Below are positions 40,222 to 51,288 of a DNA stretch of 64,000 bases, in pieces. Numbering within the stretch: position 1 is the stretch's first letter; every line of letters starts with the position of its first letter. The stretch is from Anthracocystis setariae (Eukaryota; Basidiomycota; Ustilaginomycetes; Ustilaginales; Ustilaginaceae), in NCBI GenBank assembly GCA_928724745.1, contig CAKMXJ010000039.1, forward strand, positions 1,116,001-1,180,000, read 5' to 3'. The notes beneath the pieces are model-generated. The model was not told the DNA's origin. It ran no database searches and saw nothing but the letters and a program-made list of their open reading frames with translations. The position numbers and the translations under genes were made by a program.

Positions 40222-43200
40222 ATGGAGGGTATTCTGGATTTCGAGAAAGACCTCGACATCGGTCTTCTCGACCGTGTTGTTGCGGCCATGTACACTGGTA
40301 CGGGTCAAGATCAGAGAATGGCACAGCAAACACTAGCTCAGTTCCAGGAGCACCCGGACGCCTGGCAGCGCGTGCCTGCTATTCTCCAACAGAGCTCATC
40401 GCCACAGACCAAGTACATCTCCTTGCAGATTCTCGACAGGCTCATCTCCACACGCTGGAAGGTGCTGCCCGAGGACCAGCAACAGGGCATCCGCAACTTT
40501 ATCGTCGAGATGATCATTCAGCACTCTTCGGACGAGGCTAGCCTCAAGCGCGAAAAGACCTACCTCGGAAAGCTCAACACCACCCTCATCCAGATCCTCA
40601 AGCAGGAATGGCCCCATAACTGGCCATCCTTCATTCCCGAGATCGTGTCATCTTCCAAAGGCTCGCTCTCCATCTGCGAAAACAACATGGCCATCCTCCG
40701 TTTGCTCTCCGAGGAGATCTTCGACTACTCCGCCGAACAGATGACCACCTCCAAAACCAAATCGCTCAAAAACCAAATGTGCGGCGAATTCGGAGAGGTC
40801 TTCCAGCTCTGCTCCGAGGTCCTCGAGAAAGCACAGAAGCCTAGCTTGATCAAGGCTACCCTCGAGACCATGCTCCGCTTCCTCAATTGGATTCCCCTCG
40901 GCTACATCTTCGAGACCAATGTCATCGACAACCTCATCGGTCGCTTCCTCGAGGTGCCCGAGTTCCGCAACGTCACCCTCAAGTGCCTTTCCGAGATCGC
41001 CAATCTCAACGTTGGTGCCGAGTACGATCCCAAGTTCGTTGTGCTCTTCAACATGGTCATGACCTCGGTCAACCGCATGATCCCGCCCGCCACCAACATC
41101 GCTGCTGCGTACGAGTCGAGCTCGGATGCTGAACAGGAGTTGGTGCTCAACCTCGCCCTATTCCTTTGCAACTTCCTCACCACGCATCTCAAGCTCGTCG
41201 AGAACCCTGAAAACAAGGACGTCCTCCTCAACGCTCACCTTTACCTTATCAAGATCTCACAGGTGCCCGAGAGGGAGGTGTTTAAGATTTGCCTCGAGTA
41301 CTGGTCCAAGCTCGTCAGCGAACTCTACGAGGAGCAGCAGTCGCAACCCATCGCCGAGATGAACCCCTTGCTTGGTCTCAACCTTGGCAACGGCATCTCC
41401 AATGCCAACTCGGCGAACCTGCGCAAGAACATTTACACCGATATCCTCTCCAACTTGAGATTGGTCATGATCGAGCGCATGGTCAAGCCCGAAGAGGTGT
41501 TGATCGTCGAGAACGACGAGGGCGAGATCGTAAGAGAGTTCATGAAGGAGAGCGATACCATCGTCTTGTACAAGAGCATGCGTGAGGTGCTCGTCTATCT
41601 CACCCACTTGGACGTCTTGGACACCGAAAACATCATGACCGAAAAGCTTGCAAAGCAGGTCGACGGCTCCGAATGGTCGTGGGCCAACCTCAACACGCTC
41701 TGCTGGGCTATCGGTTCGATCTCGGGTGCCATGAACGAAGAGACCGAGAAGCGCTTCCTGGTGACCGTCATCAAGGACCTTCTTGGTCTTTGCGAGATGA
41801 AGCGAGGAAAGGACAACAAGGCCGTCGTGGCATCCAACATCATGTACATCGTCGGCCAATACCCGCGCTTCCTCAAGGCGCACTGGAAGTTCCTCAAGAC
41901 GGTCGTCAACAAGAACTTTGAGTTCATGCACGAAAGCCATGAAGGTGTACAGGACATGGCATGCGATACGTACATCAAGATCGCACAAAAGTGTCGCCGT
42001 CACTTTGTGATCCAGCAGGCTGGCGAGCAGGAGCCCTTCATTGACGAAATCCTTCGCAACCTCCACCGTATCACGCTCGACCTGTCGCCGTTGCAGGTCC
42101 ACACCTTCTACGAGGCGGTTGGTTACATGATCGCGGCGCAGCCCAACCGCCCTACCCAGGAACGTCTCATTGCAAAGCTTATGGAGTTGCCCAACAGCGC
42201 CTGGGATAGCTTGATGCAGCAGGCGCACAACAACGTCGACGTGCTTGGCAGCCCCGAAAACATCAAGATCTTGTCGAATGTGCTCAAGACCAACGTCTCG
42301 GCATGTGTTTCGATCGGCACCTTTTTCCTTCCTCAGATTGGTCGCATCTACCTCGATATGCTCGCGCTCTACCGCAGCGTCAGTGGTATCATCAGTGCCA
42401 AGGTCGAGGCTGAGGGTTTGATCGCGACCAAGACGCCCATGGTGCGTGGCTTGCGAACCATCAAGAAGGAAATCTTGCGTCTCGTCGAGACGTACGTCAA
42501 GCGCGCCGAGGACCTCGAAGCTGTCAACGTCAACTTGATCCCATCATTGCTCGACGCTATCCTTGGCGACTACAACCGCAACGTGCCCGCTGCCAGGGAT
42601 GCTGAGGTGCTGAACGTGATGGCCACCATCACTTCGCGTCTGCAGAGCTTGCTGACGGACAAGATCGCACCGATCCTCGACGCTGTCTTTGAGCCTACAC
42701 TCAACATGATCAACCAGGACTTTGCCGAATTCCCCGAACACCGCGTCGGCTTCTTCAAGCTGCTGCGCGCCATCAACCTTTACTGCTTCCCTGCGTTGCT
42801 CGAGCTTCCACCTGCCAAGTTCAAGCTGACGATGGACAGCATCATCTGGGCCATCAAGCACACCATGCGTGACATCGCTGACACTGGCCTCAACATCTGC
42901 CTGGAGCTGCTAAACAACATCTCGGGATCGCCGCTCGAGGTGGCCAACGGCTTCTATCAGCAGTATCTGCTCAACATCATCCAAGATATCTTCTACGTGT
43001 TGACCGATTCGGATCACAAGAGTGGCTTCAAGACACAGAGCCAGCTGCTAGCTCGCATCTTTGAGCTCATCGAAACCGACCGCGTCACGGCACCGCTGTG
43101 GGACCCTGCGACACAGCAGGATCCCAACATGAACAACCGTCTGTTCATCCGCCAGTACACGACCAACTTGCTTCGAACCGCATTCCCTCACGTGCAGGCG

Positions 43201-43461
43201 CAGTATGTGGAGCAGTTTGTCAATGGTCTCTGCATGCACTCGGCCGACCTGATGGCATATAAGCTGCACTTGCGTGACTTCCTCATCACGTCGCGCGAGA
43301 TGTTTGGCAGCAGCAACGGTGCTCAAGACAACGCTGATCTGTTTATCGAAGACAAGGAGGCTGAGGCTCAGCGCAAGGCAGCTGCAGAGCGAGAAGCGGC
43401 TGCCAAGGTTCCAGGCATGCTCAAGCCTTCGCAGATCAAGGAGGAGGACGAGGAGCTATGA
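40222..43461 (+). CDS. CRM1: Exportin-1 (CRM1/XPO1)
   Basis: The single exon gives 1079 residues. The start MEGILDFEKDLDIGLLDRVV has a strong CACC ATG G context. HEAT repeats run throughout, with an N-terminal importin-beta-like domain and the CRIME region (SSSPQTKYISLQILD). The highly conserved central block includes NTLCWAIGSISGAMNEETEK and GLCEMKRGKDNKAVVASN. This holds Cys524, equivalent to the leptomycin-B-reactive Cys528 of human CRM1. CRM1 carries leucine-rich NES cargo out of the nucleus with RanGTP. The acidic C-terminus (EEDEEL) is kept. It converges with GOS1, with 217 bp between them. Confidence 0.97.
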   Translation: MEGILDFEKDLDIGLLDRVVAAMYTGTGQDQRMAQQTLAQFQEHPDAWQRVPAILQQSSSPQTKYISLQILDRLISTRWKVLPEDQQQGIRNFIVEMIIQHSSDEASLKREKTYLGKLNTTLIQILKQEWPHNWPSFIPEIVSSSKGSLSICENNMAILRLLSEEIFDYSAEQMTTSKTKSLKNQMCGEFGEVFQLCSEVLEKAQKPSLIKATLETMLRFLNWIPLGYIFETNVIDNLIGRFLEVPEFRNVTLKCLSEIANLNVGAEYDPKFVVLFNMVMTSVNRMIPPATNIAAAYESSSDAEQELVLNLALFLCNFLTTHLKLVENPENKDVLLNAHLYLIKISQVPEREVFKICLEYWSKLVSELYEEQQSQPIAEMNPLLGLNLGNGISNANSANLRKNIYTDILSNLRLVMIERMVKPEEVLIVENDEGEIVREFMKESDTIVLYKSMREVLVYLTHLDVLDTENIMTEKLAKQVDGSEWSWANLNTLCWAIGSISGAMNEETEKRFLVTVIKDLLGLCEMKRGKDNKAVVASNIMYIVGQYPRFLKAHWKFLKTVVNKNFEFMHESHEGVQDMACDTYIKIAQKCRRHFVIQQAGEQEPFIDEILRNLHRITLDLSPLQVHTFYEAVGYMIAAQPNRPTQERLIAKLMELPNSAWDSLMQQAHNNVDVLGSPENIKILSNVLKTNVSACVSIGTFFLPQIGRIYLDMLALYRSVSGIISAKVEAEGLIATKTPMVRGLRTIKKEILRLVETYVKRAEDLEAVNVNLIPSLLDAILGDYNRNVPAARDAEVLNVMATITSRLQSLLTDKIAPILDAVFEPTLNMINQDFAEFPEHRVGFFKLLRAINLYCFPALLELPPAKFKLTMDSIIWAIKHTMRDIADTGLNICLELLNNISGSPLEVANGFYQQYLLNIIQDIFYVLTDSDHKSGFKTQSQLLARIFELIETDRVTAPLWDPATQQDPNMNNRLFIRQYTTNLLRTAFPHVQAQYVEQFVNGLCMHSADLMAYKLHLRDFLITSREMFGSSNGAQDNADLFIEDKEAEAQRKAAAEREAAAKVPGMLKPSQIKEEDEEL

Positions 43462-43678
43462 CTCATACGCGAGCTGCTCTTCTGACAGCATCAGCCAGAC
43501 GTTCAGAGAAGCTGCGTCTTGGCTGTTCACCGTCATCGTCCGCGATCCACGCAAACCCAAAATTGTATTTCCCTTCTCATACCAGTAGTAGTAGTAATTG
43601 TTCCGACACTGGCGAATGTGTATGGTCTGTGCACGGGATCGACACATCCGAGTCTGAGGTTACGGGCGAATGGGATTT

Positions 43679-44619
43679 TCATCGGAACATGAACATGAGC
43701 AACAGGACGGTAAGTGTGCCTATTAAACAACCCATGATGACGCTGTCTCTTTTTCGTCTTCTGCCTATCAAGGTGATGACGCTGTTGAGGCCTGGGACTT
43801 GGGCCGCTGTGCTGGCCATTCTTGTCGAGATACCTTCGAGTTGAGAGCGTTGGTCGGCGAAGTCGGCTCTGGTTGCATACGCTTGTCTGTGAATGATGGA
43901 AGATGGAAGGAAGATAGGTTGGGGGGTGAGTTTTAGTGGGGATGGAGAAGGGAGGAGGGAAGGGGTGGGGATGTGGGACTTACTCTAGGGTGTGGTCGAT
44001 CATGGTATGTGAGTTATCGATGCGGCCACGTTCGGCGAGCAAGGCGTCGGCGTCGCTTGCGTGTGCTGCTCTATAGGCGCTATAATAGGAGGAAGCAAGA
44101 AGCGGTACGTTAAGCTATCATCCCTTTCTCGTGGAACAGGCTTGATACTTACTTGATATCTCCCTGCACATTGCCCAACAGATCTCTCCGATCAATCGCA
44201 TGCCTAACATTCGTCTTTGACCTTCTGAAATCCCTCGTAAAATCAAACAGCACCTCCCTATGCCTCTGAACCGCATGCAACTGTGCCGACGTCGGAGGCA
44301 CCGCTGGATCGTCCAACTTGGCCGTCAAAGCATCCACCGAATCCGACAACTGATTGATCAACGCATCCAGCTCGTTCTCCAACTCGACATGCTCATTGGT
44401 GTCCTCCTTCCCCTTGCCTGTGTTTGCGGTGCCGTTGCCGTCCATATCGAGCGTGGTGTGATCGGCAAAGATGCCTCCAGCGGAAGAGGAGGACGATGCA
44501 TCGGCGGCACGTGCGATCTTGGAGGCGAGTTGCGAGTAGGATGTGAGCCTGGCATCGATCGTCGACTCAAGATTCCGTGTCTTGCGGCGTAATACATCCC
44601 ACGATTGCGAGTCCGACAT
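43679..44619 (-). CDS. GOS1: Golgi Qb-SNARE GOS1 (GOSR1/GS28)
   Basis: Three minus-strand exons are proposed: 44619-44153, 44079-43984 and 43886-43679. They join in frame to 256 residues (GOSR1 250, yeast Gos1 223). The N-terminal part has the family opening WDVLRRKTRNLE and the helix with HREVLFDFTRDFRRSKTNVR. The SNARE motif covers the second exon and the start of the third (LLAERGRIDNSH, then DQRSQLEGI and VPGLNSVITLIGRRRKRD). A single C-terminal membrane anchor follows and ends in FMFR. Gos1 acts in retrograde and intra-Golgi fusion with Sed5, Ykt6 and Sft1. Both introns have GTAAGT donors. Confidence 0.93.
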
Positions 44620-47067
44620 CTTGCGTGAGCTCCAGCTTCAGCGTTTGGAGCCGTGAGCGGTGGTATCGGGTCGATCAAGAACGTCGAGTGATGTGTTGCT
44701 TGCTTCTTGTGGAGAAGGGGCAAGGCGTTCAGAAAGGCTAAGAAGCTGGACCCCCCACACACACACAATGCCAAGCAAGGTATTCGGAACACGGAGACTA
44801 AGCGAACGGACTCGTGCGACATGGTCTGCAACGGACGGTCTAACAAACATTGATGGAACATTACTCTGATCATACTACTGTTGAACTGAATTGATATGGT
44901 TAGGGTCGTAGGCTGTTCCGACTGACAACCGAGATTGCTCTGCTCGCTCCCAAGATCCAATAATGGATGGGCTGAAAAGCGAAGCAAGGCGGATGAAGCG
45001 GGGGGGATTAATTTGAGACGACGATCGACACTCACAGCACAAATACAATCTCATGAAGGGCACATTTGGAAAAGTCTCCTGAGACCCTTGGTGCTTTCGC
45101 TGTGATCAGCAGGCAGTTTTGAAAATACAGAGTGTAGTACAGTAGTACTGCACTGCTCAGTATCGCTTGCGACCCTGAATACTAAGTAGACGGTATTCAA
45201 TTTGCAGGGATGCTTTCAGCGCATTTTCAATTCGCTTAGTCGATTGCTTACAAACCGTGTGGTGACAGTGTGGGGCTTGGCTTCCTTCACATTTTGGTGA
45301 TGAGCGTCGGGTCTGGTGAATACTGTAGTAGAGTAGTGTTGCGCATGCTCCGCACCTTGACCCTGGGGGCCCTGGCCGTTCCTCGAACCAATCAGGCTTT
45401 GCTGCAAGACCGCTTGGACTTCTCCCACGCAAGGACGGCTCTCCTGCCTCTTTTGCCTCTTCTTATGCCTTCTTATGCCTCCACTCGAACCAGCGCTTGT
45501 GCCATCTTCAAAATTCGCTCCTTTTTCCTCCTCGACACTTCTGGCGGGCTCAAGGACAATAGTGTAGGCAAGGCCAACAAAAGTGAGCAGAGCCGGATGA
45601 CACATAAAACCGGCACAGTACAGCACAGCACACGGATCGGGGTTGAAAAAACCGAGTCTAGGATGAGGTTTATCAGCCGCAGTTGAGGCCACACAGATTT
45701 TCGTAGTAAGTGGGGGATTCAGCAAGAAGGGGAGGAAAGGCTCTAGGACGAATCAACACAGGCCAGTAACGGTTATTGAGGGGTCACTGTACACGGATAT
45801 TCCGAAAGGTTACAAAGGCAATACTGAACGGTCAAACACAGACAGAGCAACCATCTCACGGCATCCATCCATCCATCCATCCATCCAATCAATCTTGCAA
45901 TTGTCAAGATGGCAAGACTGAAGAGGCTTGAAAAATGAAATATTCACATTTCAGGTCGGATTTCGTGCTTGGGTGGCTGTAGTGCCCGTCACGCTCTGCT
46001 TACCCACACACTGTGACTGCTGGTGACCGTCCGAGTAGTTGTAGTTGTAAGCGCAAAATGGGTGAGCGAGTTTGATTTTCTCAAGCAGTCCAGTGCAGTC
46101 CAGTCCCGTGCTGCGTCCACACCTGCTTCGATTCTCTGACATTCTCTTGGTTTGTGTAGCACTTTATGTCTGCTACGAAAGATTGATTGCACTGTTACGA
46201 GACTGCCATTGCACTGCTGCTTATACTGTAGCGGTGGCTTGCCTTGGGGGAACGAAAGCAGAGAGGGAAGCCAAGAGGCAAAAGAATTGAATTTCAACAC
46301 AGGCTTTGGCAGCTCGTCTGTGGTATTTAAAATGGAACCCGAAATTTGACTGATCCGACGCCTCCACCTCGTCTGCACAGGCAAAAAAATCACCAGCAGG
46401 CTGACCGTGTAGCCCGACAGGCTTGCAGCGCTTTCCAGCTGCTGGTTGGTCCGCTGCGGCTGCTTTTACTTATTGCTGCTGCTGCTTGGACTCTGCAACC
46501 TATCTCGACACCTCCACACACCCGACCTCTTTCCCACCAGGCATTCCTTCTTCTCACCACCCCATTCCCCCTTTTGGCCCCTTCAACACCGTGCCCGTTG
46601 GTCTCCGTACTTGGTGGCACTTTTCTTTTCTCATACTCGGATCGACACCGTCACCATTCTGGCGGCTCTCATCGTTGGTCCATCCCTCGTTTGTTTCGGC
46701 ACAACGAAGCGTCTGCCGTTCAATAGCGTGGCGCACCTCTGAGCTTGCGGGGAGCTGACAGTACGCAGCAGCCATCGGATCTATCGACTGCCTCCAAAGC
46801 TGCCATTGCAACGATTTCAGCTCTTTCGTCCGTATTTATCGAAAAGAGAGAGAGACGTCACTGCGAGCCTCGCAACAACGTAGTTGATCGCAGCCTACCT
46901 TCCATCCATCCAGCAAGCTTGCCGATTCTCTTCCCGAGTCTGTCGATCTGCATTTGTTTCCCATTCTCAACCACTAGCGCAGGCACACTTCCTCCGTGCT
47001 GTGAACCACGACCATCGACGAAAGCCACCTTGCTCATCTGAGCGGGATTAGCAAGCCGGCATCACCA
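44620..47067. other. Long divergent intergenic region, GOS1 / zinc-finger regulator
   Basis: These 2.45 kb have no accepted gene. A CATC tandem run lies near 45861-45890. A TATA-like TATTTAAA lies at about 46323-46330, followed by a small ATG frame of five codons at 46332. From there to the start at 47068 no ATG occurs in any frame, suggesting a long scanned leader of the zinc-finger gene. Confidence 0.5.
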
Positions 47068-50000
47068 ATGAGCGACTACTTCGGCGCGGCTGCAGGGCCG
47101 GACAACGGCCGAATCCATTCGCGTCCAGATTCTCCAACGCATTCGGGACCTGCCCGAAAAATCCAGAAACGTGGCTCCGAAGCATCCGATGGCTCGAACG
47201 AAGATAGCCGGGACGACCATGACGGTGCTGCCGGCGATGCATCTATCGAAGCCAATGGTGGATCCGTACCGAACGGTCCTCCTTTTATCTGTCCAACCTG
47301 CTCTACTAGCTATTCCAGACTCGAATATCTCAGACGTCACGAGAGACGACACGCCGATATCCGTCCCTTCGTTTGCGACTGCGGGAAGGGGTTCTCGCGC
47401 AGCGATGTCTTGTCCCGTCACAAGCGACAATGTCGTGTCGTTCTCCAGCTTGATGGTTCCGGCGAGGCGGAAAAGCCAGCGGAAGGCGAATCGCCGCCAA
47501 AACCGACCAAGCCTCGTCGTTCCTCATCTACTGCCAAGCCAGGTAGGCCAAAGGGGTCCACAAAGGCGGCGAAAGCCGCTGCTGCTGCAGCCAACAGCAC
47601 CAACGGTTCCGGAGTTGGCGCTGACGCAGATGCGGCCTCTTCCAGCGTCGTAGGCTCCGGTGGTCTCGATGGTCCCGCACCACCACCGCCTGCCCCTCAC
47701 AGCGATCAAATGACGCACGACGCCATCGCTGTTGCGGCAGCGGCGGCGGCGGCGGCGGCTGCAGCTGCCGCAGCGGGACATCCGCCCACCGCACATGGTC
47801 AAGACGAAGATGCTTCCGCCATGATCGATCCCGCTATTGCCGCAGACTCGCAAGCGCAGGCTGCCGCTGCGGCTACCACTGTTGCTGCCATCAGCTCCGT
47901 CGCCGCCTATCAATACGCCAACTCCATGGACCCCCCGGATTTTCATATGGGGAGGGGAGCACTTAACCCGTACGCTTCGGCTCCCTTCCCGCTTCCTGTT
48001 CACTCGGCCGTCGCTGCGCTGCATCCTCAGCTCCACCAGCCTTCCAGCCCTGAGTCGAACACCACGCGAAGCGAGCACGGGAGCCCGCGCTACGGTGCCC
48101 AGACTCTGGCTCGCCACGGTAGCAACTCTGGTTCGCGATTTGGCAGACAACCCTATGATCAGTATTCACAGAGGTCTGCCGCCTCCTTTGCCAGCGCAGC
48201 CGATGCGGCCATCTGGGAAGGGCTCGATACCGCCAAATTGCCTTCCCCTGGCCATGTCATGACTCCAGGCTCGGCTGCTCGTGCTACAGCTAGCATGCTT
48301 GCTTCACTCGGATTCCCTGTCACTTCGCCCTTGAGTCATCTTGGCGATCGTTCGCGCCCTGCATCGCATCTTGGCTCAGATGCAAGCTACTTCCGTTCGA
48401 CAGCACCAGGTCTCTCTGGTGGCGTTGGCTCAGGTGCAGGTGGCTATGGCTCGAGCAATTCAAACAGCCCGGCCTTCTCGTTCGGTACTTCTTCTTCGTC
48501 CGAAAACACTGGAGCGTCGTCATCGAACCATTCGACCTCCAATGCCGCCGGTGGTGCTTCCACCTCGCAAGGCCAAGAAGCCATCGGCGCATCGACCCAA
48601 AAGGAGCCTGTGCGCTTCTCGGTCTCGACACTCGGCCCGCTGTCGCCCTTCTCGAACACTGCGCTCAACTCTTCCATGTCGCCCTACCTCTCGGCCTTTT
48701 CCAACGCACGTGACACCCCTCTCGTCTCAAGTCCGAGGTCGGCGATGCCTGTCACACCTGGTGGTGGATTGGCCTCGCTCGATTTGGGTGGCCAGTGGAC
48801 AGGCATGCGTCCACCATCACGGTCGGTTAGTCGGCACAACAGCCTTCAAGGCATCAATATCTCGAGCACAACCACGTCACCACAGTCGGATGGCATCGCT
48901 GCAACTAGCAAGTTGGGCAAGAGCTCGTCCAATGAGAAGTTGCATCTGTCCTCGGACAAAGGCGTTGTGGCCGATGCGGCGGAGGAAAAAGCGTCTCCTG
49001 AATCTGCTTCAGCCGTGTCGACATCGGCTGGCGCAACAGGGTCCACAGTGGCAACAGAATCGGCAGCAACGCCATCCACACCGAGCAAAGCGGCAGCTGC
49101 GGTTCCGTCAACGTCAACAGGAGCGCCAAGTGCCAGTGCCAGCGAGCCAACGACGAGCTCTGCACCCGTGCAGATGAGCAAGAGTGGGATCGACACACCC
49201 AGCCGCTTTGTCAAGAATGAGACAGAGCAGTATTTTGATGGAGGGGCTCTCACGCCAGGACCCGAAGCCTTCCTTTTGAGGCTTCAGGGTGGCGTACAGG
49301 AGTTGAGAGCCGGAATCCATGGAAGCGAAACCTCCTTCTTGAACGGCCCTGCAACGGCGCTCAGTTCAACACCATTTGGTGCATTCCAATTGTCCTCCCC
49401 AAATTGGGATGCATCCATGTTTAATCACACAGATGCACGCGGGTTTGCTGCGGCTGCTGCCAGCAACGCTACGCCGCAGTTGAGCGCCCTGGGTTGGCTC
49501 TTAAGTCCAAGCATCCAGCAGCTGCTCAACGCTTTTACCACTACGGCAGGATCAGGTACCATCGACACGTCGAACAAGTCCGACTACTTCAACTCGAAGA
49601 ACCTCACGGCACCAGCTACGCTTGATATCGATGCGACGAGTCTCGAATCGATGTCGAATCCACTCGAGACGGCCATGGCAGACAGCAAGAATCCATTTTA
49701 CATTCCACCGGACATGATCCGCCCTTGCTACTCGATTGTGCACTGGAACCTGCCACCCATCACCCGACTCAGCATGTTGGCGTTGCATGCTCAGCAAAAC
49801 CTTCTCAAACATTTCCCTGTGCTGCATGAGCCAACCTTCCGCATTGACACCACCCCAGGCTGCTTAGCGTTCGCCTTGTGCATGCTTGGCGGTCACGAAG
49901 CCGGACGCAAGTGGTGGGCAGGCGAAGAGGTGGTGCCCAAGTCGCCGATCAACATCGTCAACAGTGCCGTTGTCACGGCCGAAACCTCGCACGATACCTC

Positions 50001-51288
50001 GCACGATTTGCAGCGGATCCTGGATCACGGCCCAAGTCGATACGTGGACGAGGAGGATGGCCAAGAGCTGGTCAAGCCCATCGTGATGAGCGATAAGGCG
50101 GATCTGTTGATGCGAACGTTTGCGAGCCGATGCAAGAGTATCAAAGACAGGTGCGCGGTGGTGCAGTCGCTGATGCTGTTCCATGGCAACAACTTGCTCA
50201 GCAGCGATCCAACCACGCGAATGGTCGCTGGCGTCTCTCACGGCTCTGTGGTGGCGCTGGCTCGACAGGCTGGCTTTTTCGACCCCGATGCGGAGCACGC
50301 GCAGCGCCAAGTCAGGTATACGGGTGACGAGGTGTCGCAGCAGGTACTTTTCGAGGCAGTCGACGCTATGTTTTCTTACTCTTTCCTTCCCTCCTTTGGA
50401 ATCGAAGACGAGGATGCGGAGAAGGTCTGGCGGCGGTGGGCCGAGCTCGAAGGTCGTAGAAGAACTGCGTTTGTGATCTACACGACGGACACGATCGCTC
50501 ACCTGGATGCAGCAGTGCCGACGCTGCTGGCTACCAAGGAGCTTGCACATCTGCCTTTGCCCACGCCTGACGGCGTCTGGCGCTCACCTAGCGCGATTAG
50601 CTGGAAGAAAGCACTTGACCGATACGAGGGACCGACGCTTGACGAGGCGTTGCGACAGCTGCTCTGGCCTGAAATCGGATCATCTCCAGGTGACGAGCCT
50701 ATGGGAATGCCTTCGATTCAGGGATCGCACGGCCCCTTTGCTCGTTTGGTGATGATCTTGGCATTGCTGCGTGGCATTATCGAGATGCTCGAAGGCCGGG
50801 CTACCAAGGTATCTAAGCCATCCTCGCTTGGCCCGTGGCTGAAGGCGGGCAACGCACACAGCAACGGATCCGGCGACGGCCAGGTGGTTGTTTTCAAGAA
50901 AGCCTTGACACGATGGCGAAAGGCATGGGATGCGGATCCGACGTGCCGCTACGCTTCGGTCAAAAAAGCCAACAGAAAAGACGAGATGGCAGACGATGGC
51001 GAAGAGTGCAGCTGGTCCGACGAGCTTAAGCAGACGCTGTTCACGCCTCTGACGGCATCAGGCGCCACGCCGCTTTCGGACGATGCTCTGCCTCTGTACT
51101 GGCTCGCGCATGTGCTCGTCACGCACGCCGCTTCCAACCAACGCCTTCCACTACGAAGCGTCGACGGACGTATGGGAGCGTCCACGCAGAACGGCGGCTA
51201 CTCGGCCATTGGCGGTGGTCCGGAGATGCCCGACTTCCGCGCGATGCTGCGGTTCGCCAAGAATTTTGTCACTCGAGGTGAAAAGTAA
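47068..51288 (+). CDS. C2H2 zinc-finger regulator with Fungal_trans domain
   Basis: The single exon gives 1406 residues. Near the N-terminus are two zinc fingers: C75-x2-C78...H91-x3-H95, and an unusual second finger with C103-x-C105...H118-x3-C122 (FVCDCGKGFSRSDVLSRH). A Lys/Arg/Pro patch (TKPRRSSSTAKPGRPKGS) follows and may be an AT-hook or nuclear signal. Next come about 750 residues of Ser/Ala/Gly-rich sequence with a run of 15 alanines. From about residue 885 lies the fungal-specific transcription factor domain (YSIVHWNLPPITRL, HFPVLHEPTF, RRRTAFVIYTTD). The combination marks a large fungal activator or repressor. Its targets cannot be read from the sequence. A 730-nt ATG-free leader precedes it. 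Confidence 0.88.
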   Translation: MSDYFGAAAGPDNGRIHSRPDSPTHSGPARKIQKRGSEASDGSNEDSRDDHDGAAGDASIEANGGSVPNGPPFICPTCSTSYSRLEYLRRHERRHADIRPFVCDCGKGFSRSDVLSRHKRQCRVVLQLDGSGEAEKPAEGESPPKPTKPRRSSSTAKPGRPKGSTKAAKAAAAAANSTNGSGVGADADAASSSVVGSGGLDGPAPPPPAPHSDQMTHDAIAVAAAAAAAAAAAAAAGHPPTAHGQDEDASAMIDPAIAADSQAQAAAAATTVAAISSVAAYQYANSMDPPDFHMGRGALNPYASAPFPLPVHSAVAALHPQLHQPSSPESNTTRSEHGSPRYGAQTLARHGSNSGSRFGRQPYDQYSQRSAASFASAADAAIWEGLDTAKLPSPGHVMTPGSAARATASMLASLGFPVTSPLSHLGDRSRPASHLGSDASYFRSTAPGLSGGVGSGAGGYGSSNSNSPAFSFGTSSSSENTGASSSNHSTSNAAGGASTSQGQEAIGASTQKEPVRFSVSTLGPLSPFSNTALNSSMSPYLSAFSNARDTPLVSSPRSAMPVTPGGGLASLDLGGQWTGMRPPSRSVSRHNSLQGINISSTTTSPQSDGIAATSKLGKSSSNEKLHLSSDKGVVADAAEEKASPESASAVSTSAGATGSTVATESAATPSTPSKAAAAVPSTSTGAPSASASEPTTSSAPVQMSKSGIDTPSRFVKNETEQYFDGGALTPGPEAFLLRLQGGVQELRAGIHGSETSFLNGPATALSSTPFGAFQLSSPNWDASMFNHTDARGFAAAAASNATPQLSALGWLLSPSIQQLLNAFTTTAGSGTIDTSNKSDYFNSKNLTAPATLDIDATSLESMSNPLETAMADSKNPFYIPPDMIRPCYSIVHWNLPPITRLSMLALHAQQNLLKHFPVLHEPTFRIDTTPGCLAFALCMLGGHEAGRKWWAGEEVVPKSPINIVNSAVVTAETSHDTSHDLQRILDHGPSRYVDEEDGQELVKPIVMSDKADLLMRTFASRCKSIKDRCAVVQSLMLFHGNNLLSSDPTTRMVAGVSHGSVVALARQAGFFDPDAEHAQRQVRYTGDEVSQQVLFEAVDAMFSYSFLPSFGIEDEDAEKVWRRWAELEGRRRTAFVIYTTDTIAHLDAAVPTLLATKELAHLPLPTPDGVWRSPSAISWKKALDRYEGPTLDEALRQLLWPEIGSSPGDEPMGMPSIQGSHGPFARLVMILALLRGIIEMLEGRATKVSKPSSLGPWLKAGNAHSNGSGDGQVVVFKKALTRWRKAWDADPTCRYASVKKANRKDEMADDGEECSWSDELKQTLFTPLTASGATPLSDDALPLYWLAHVLVTHAASNQRLPLRSVDGRMGASTQNGGYSAIGGGPEMPDFRAMLRFAKNFVTRGEK

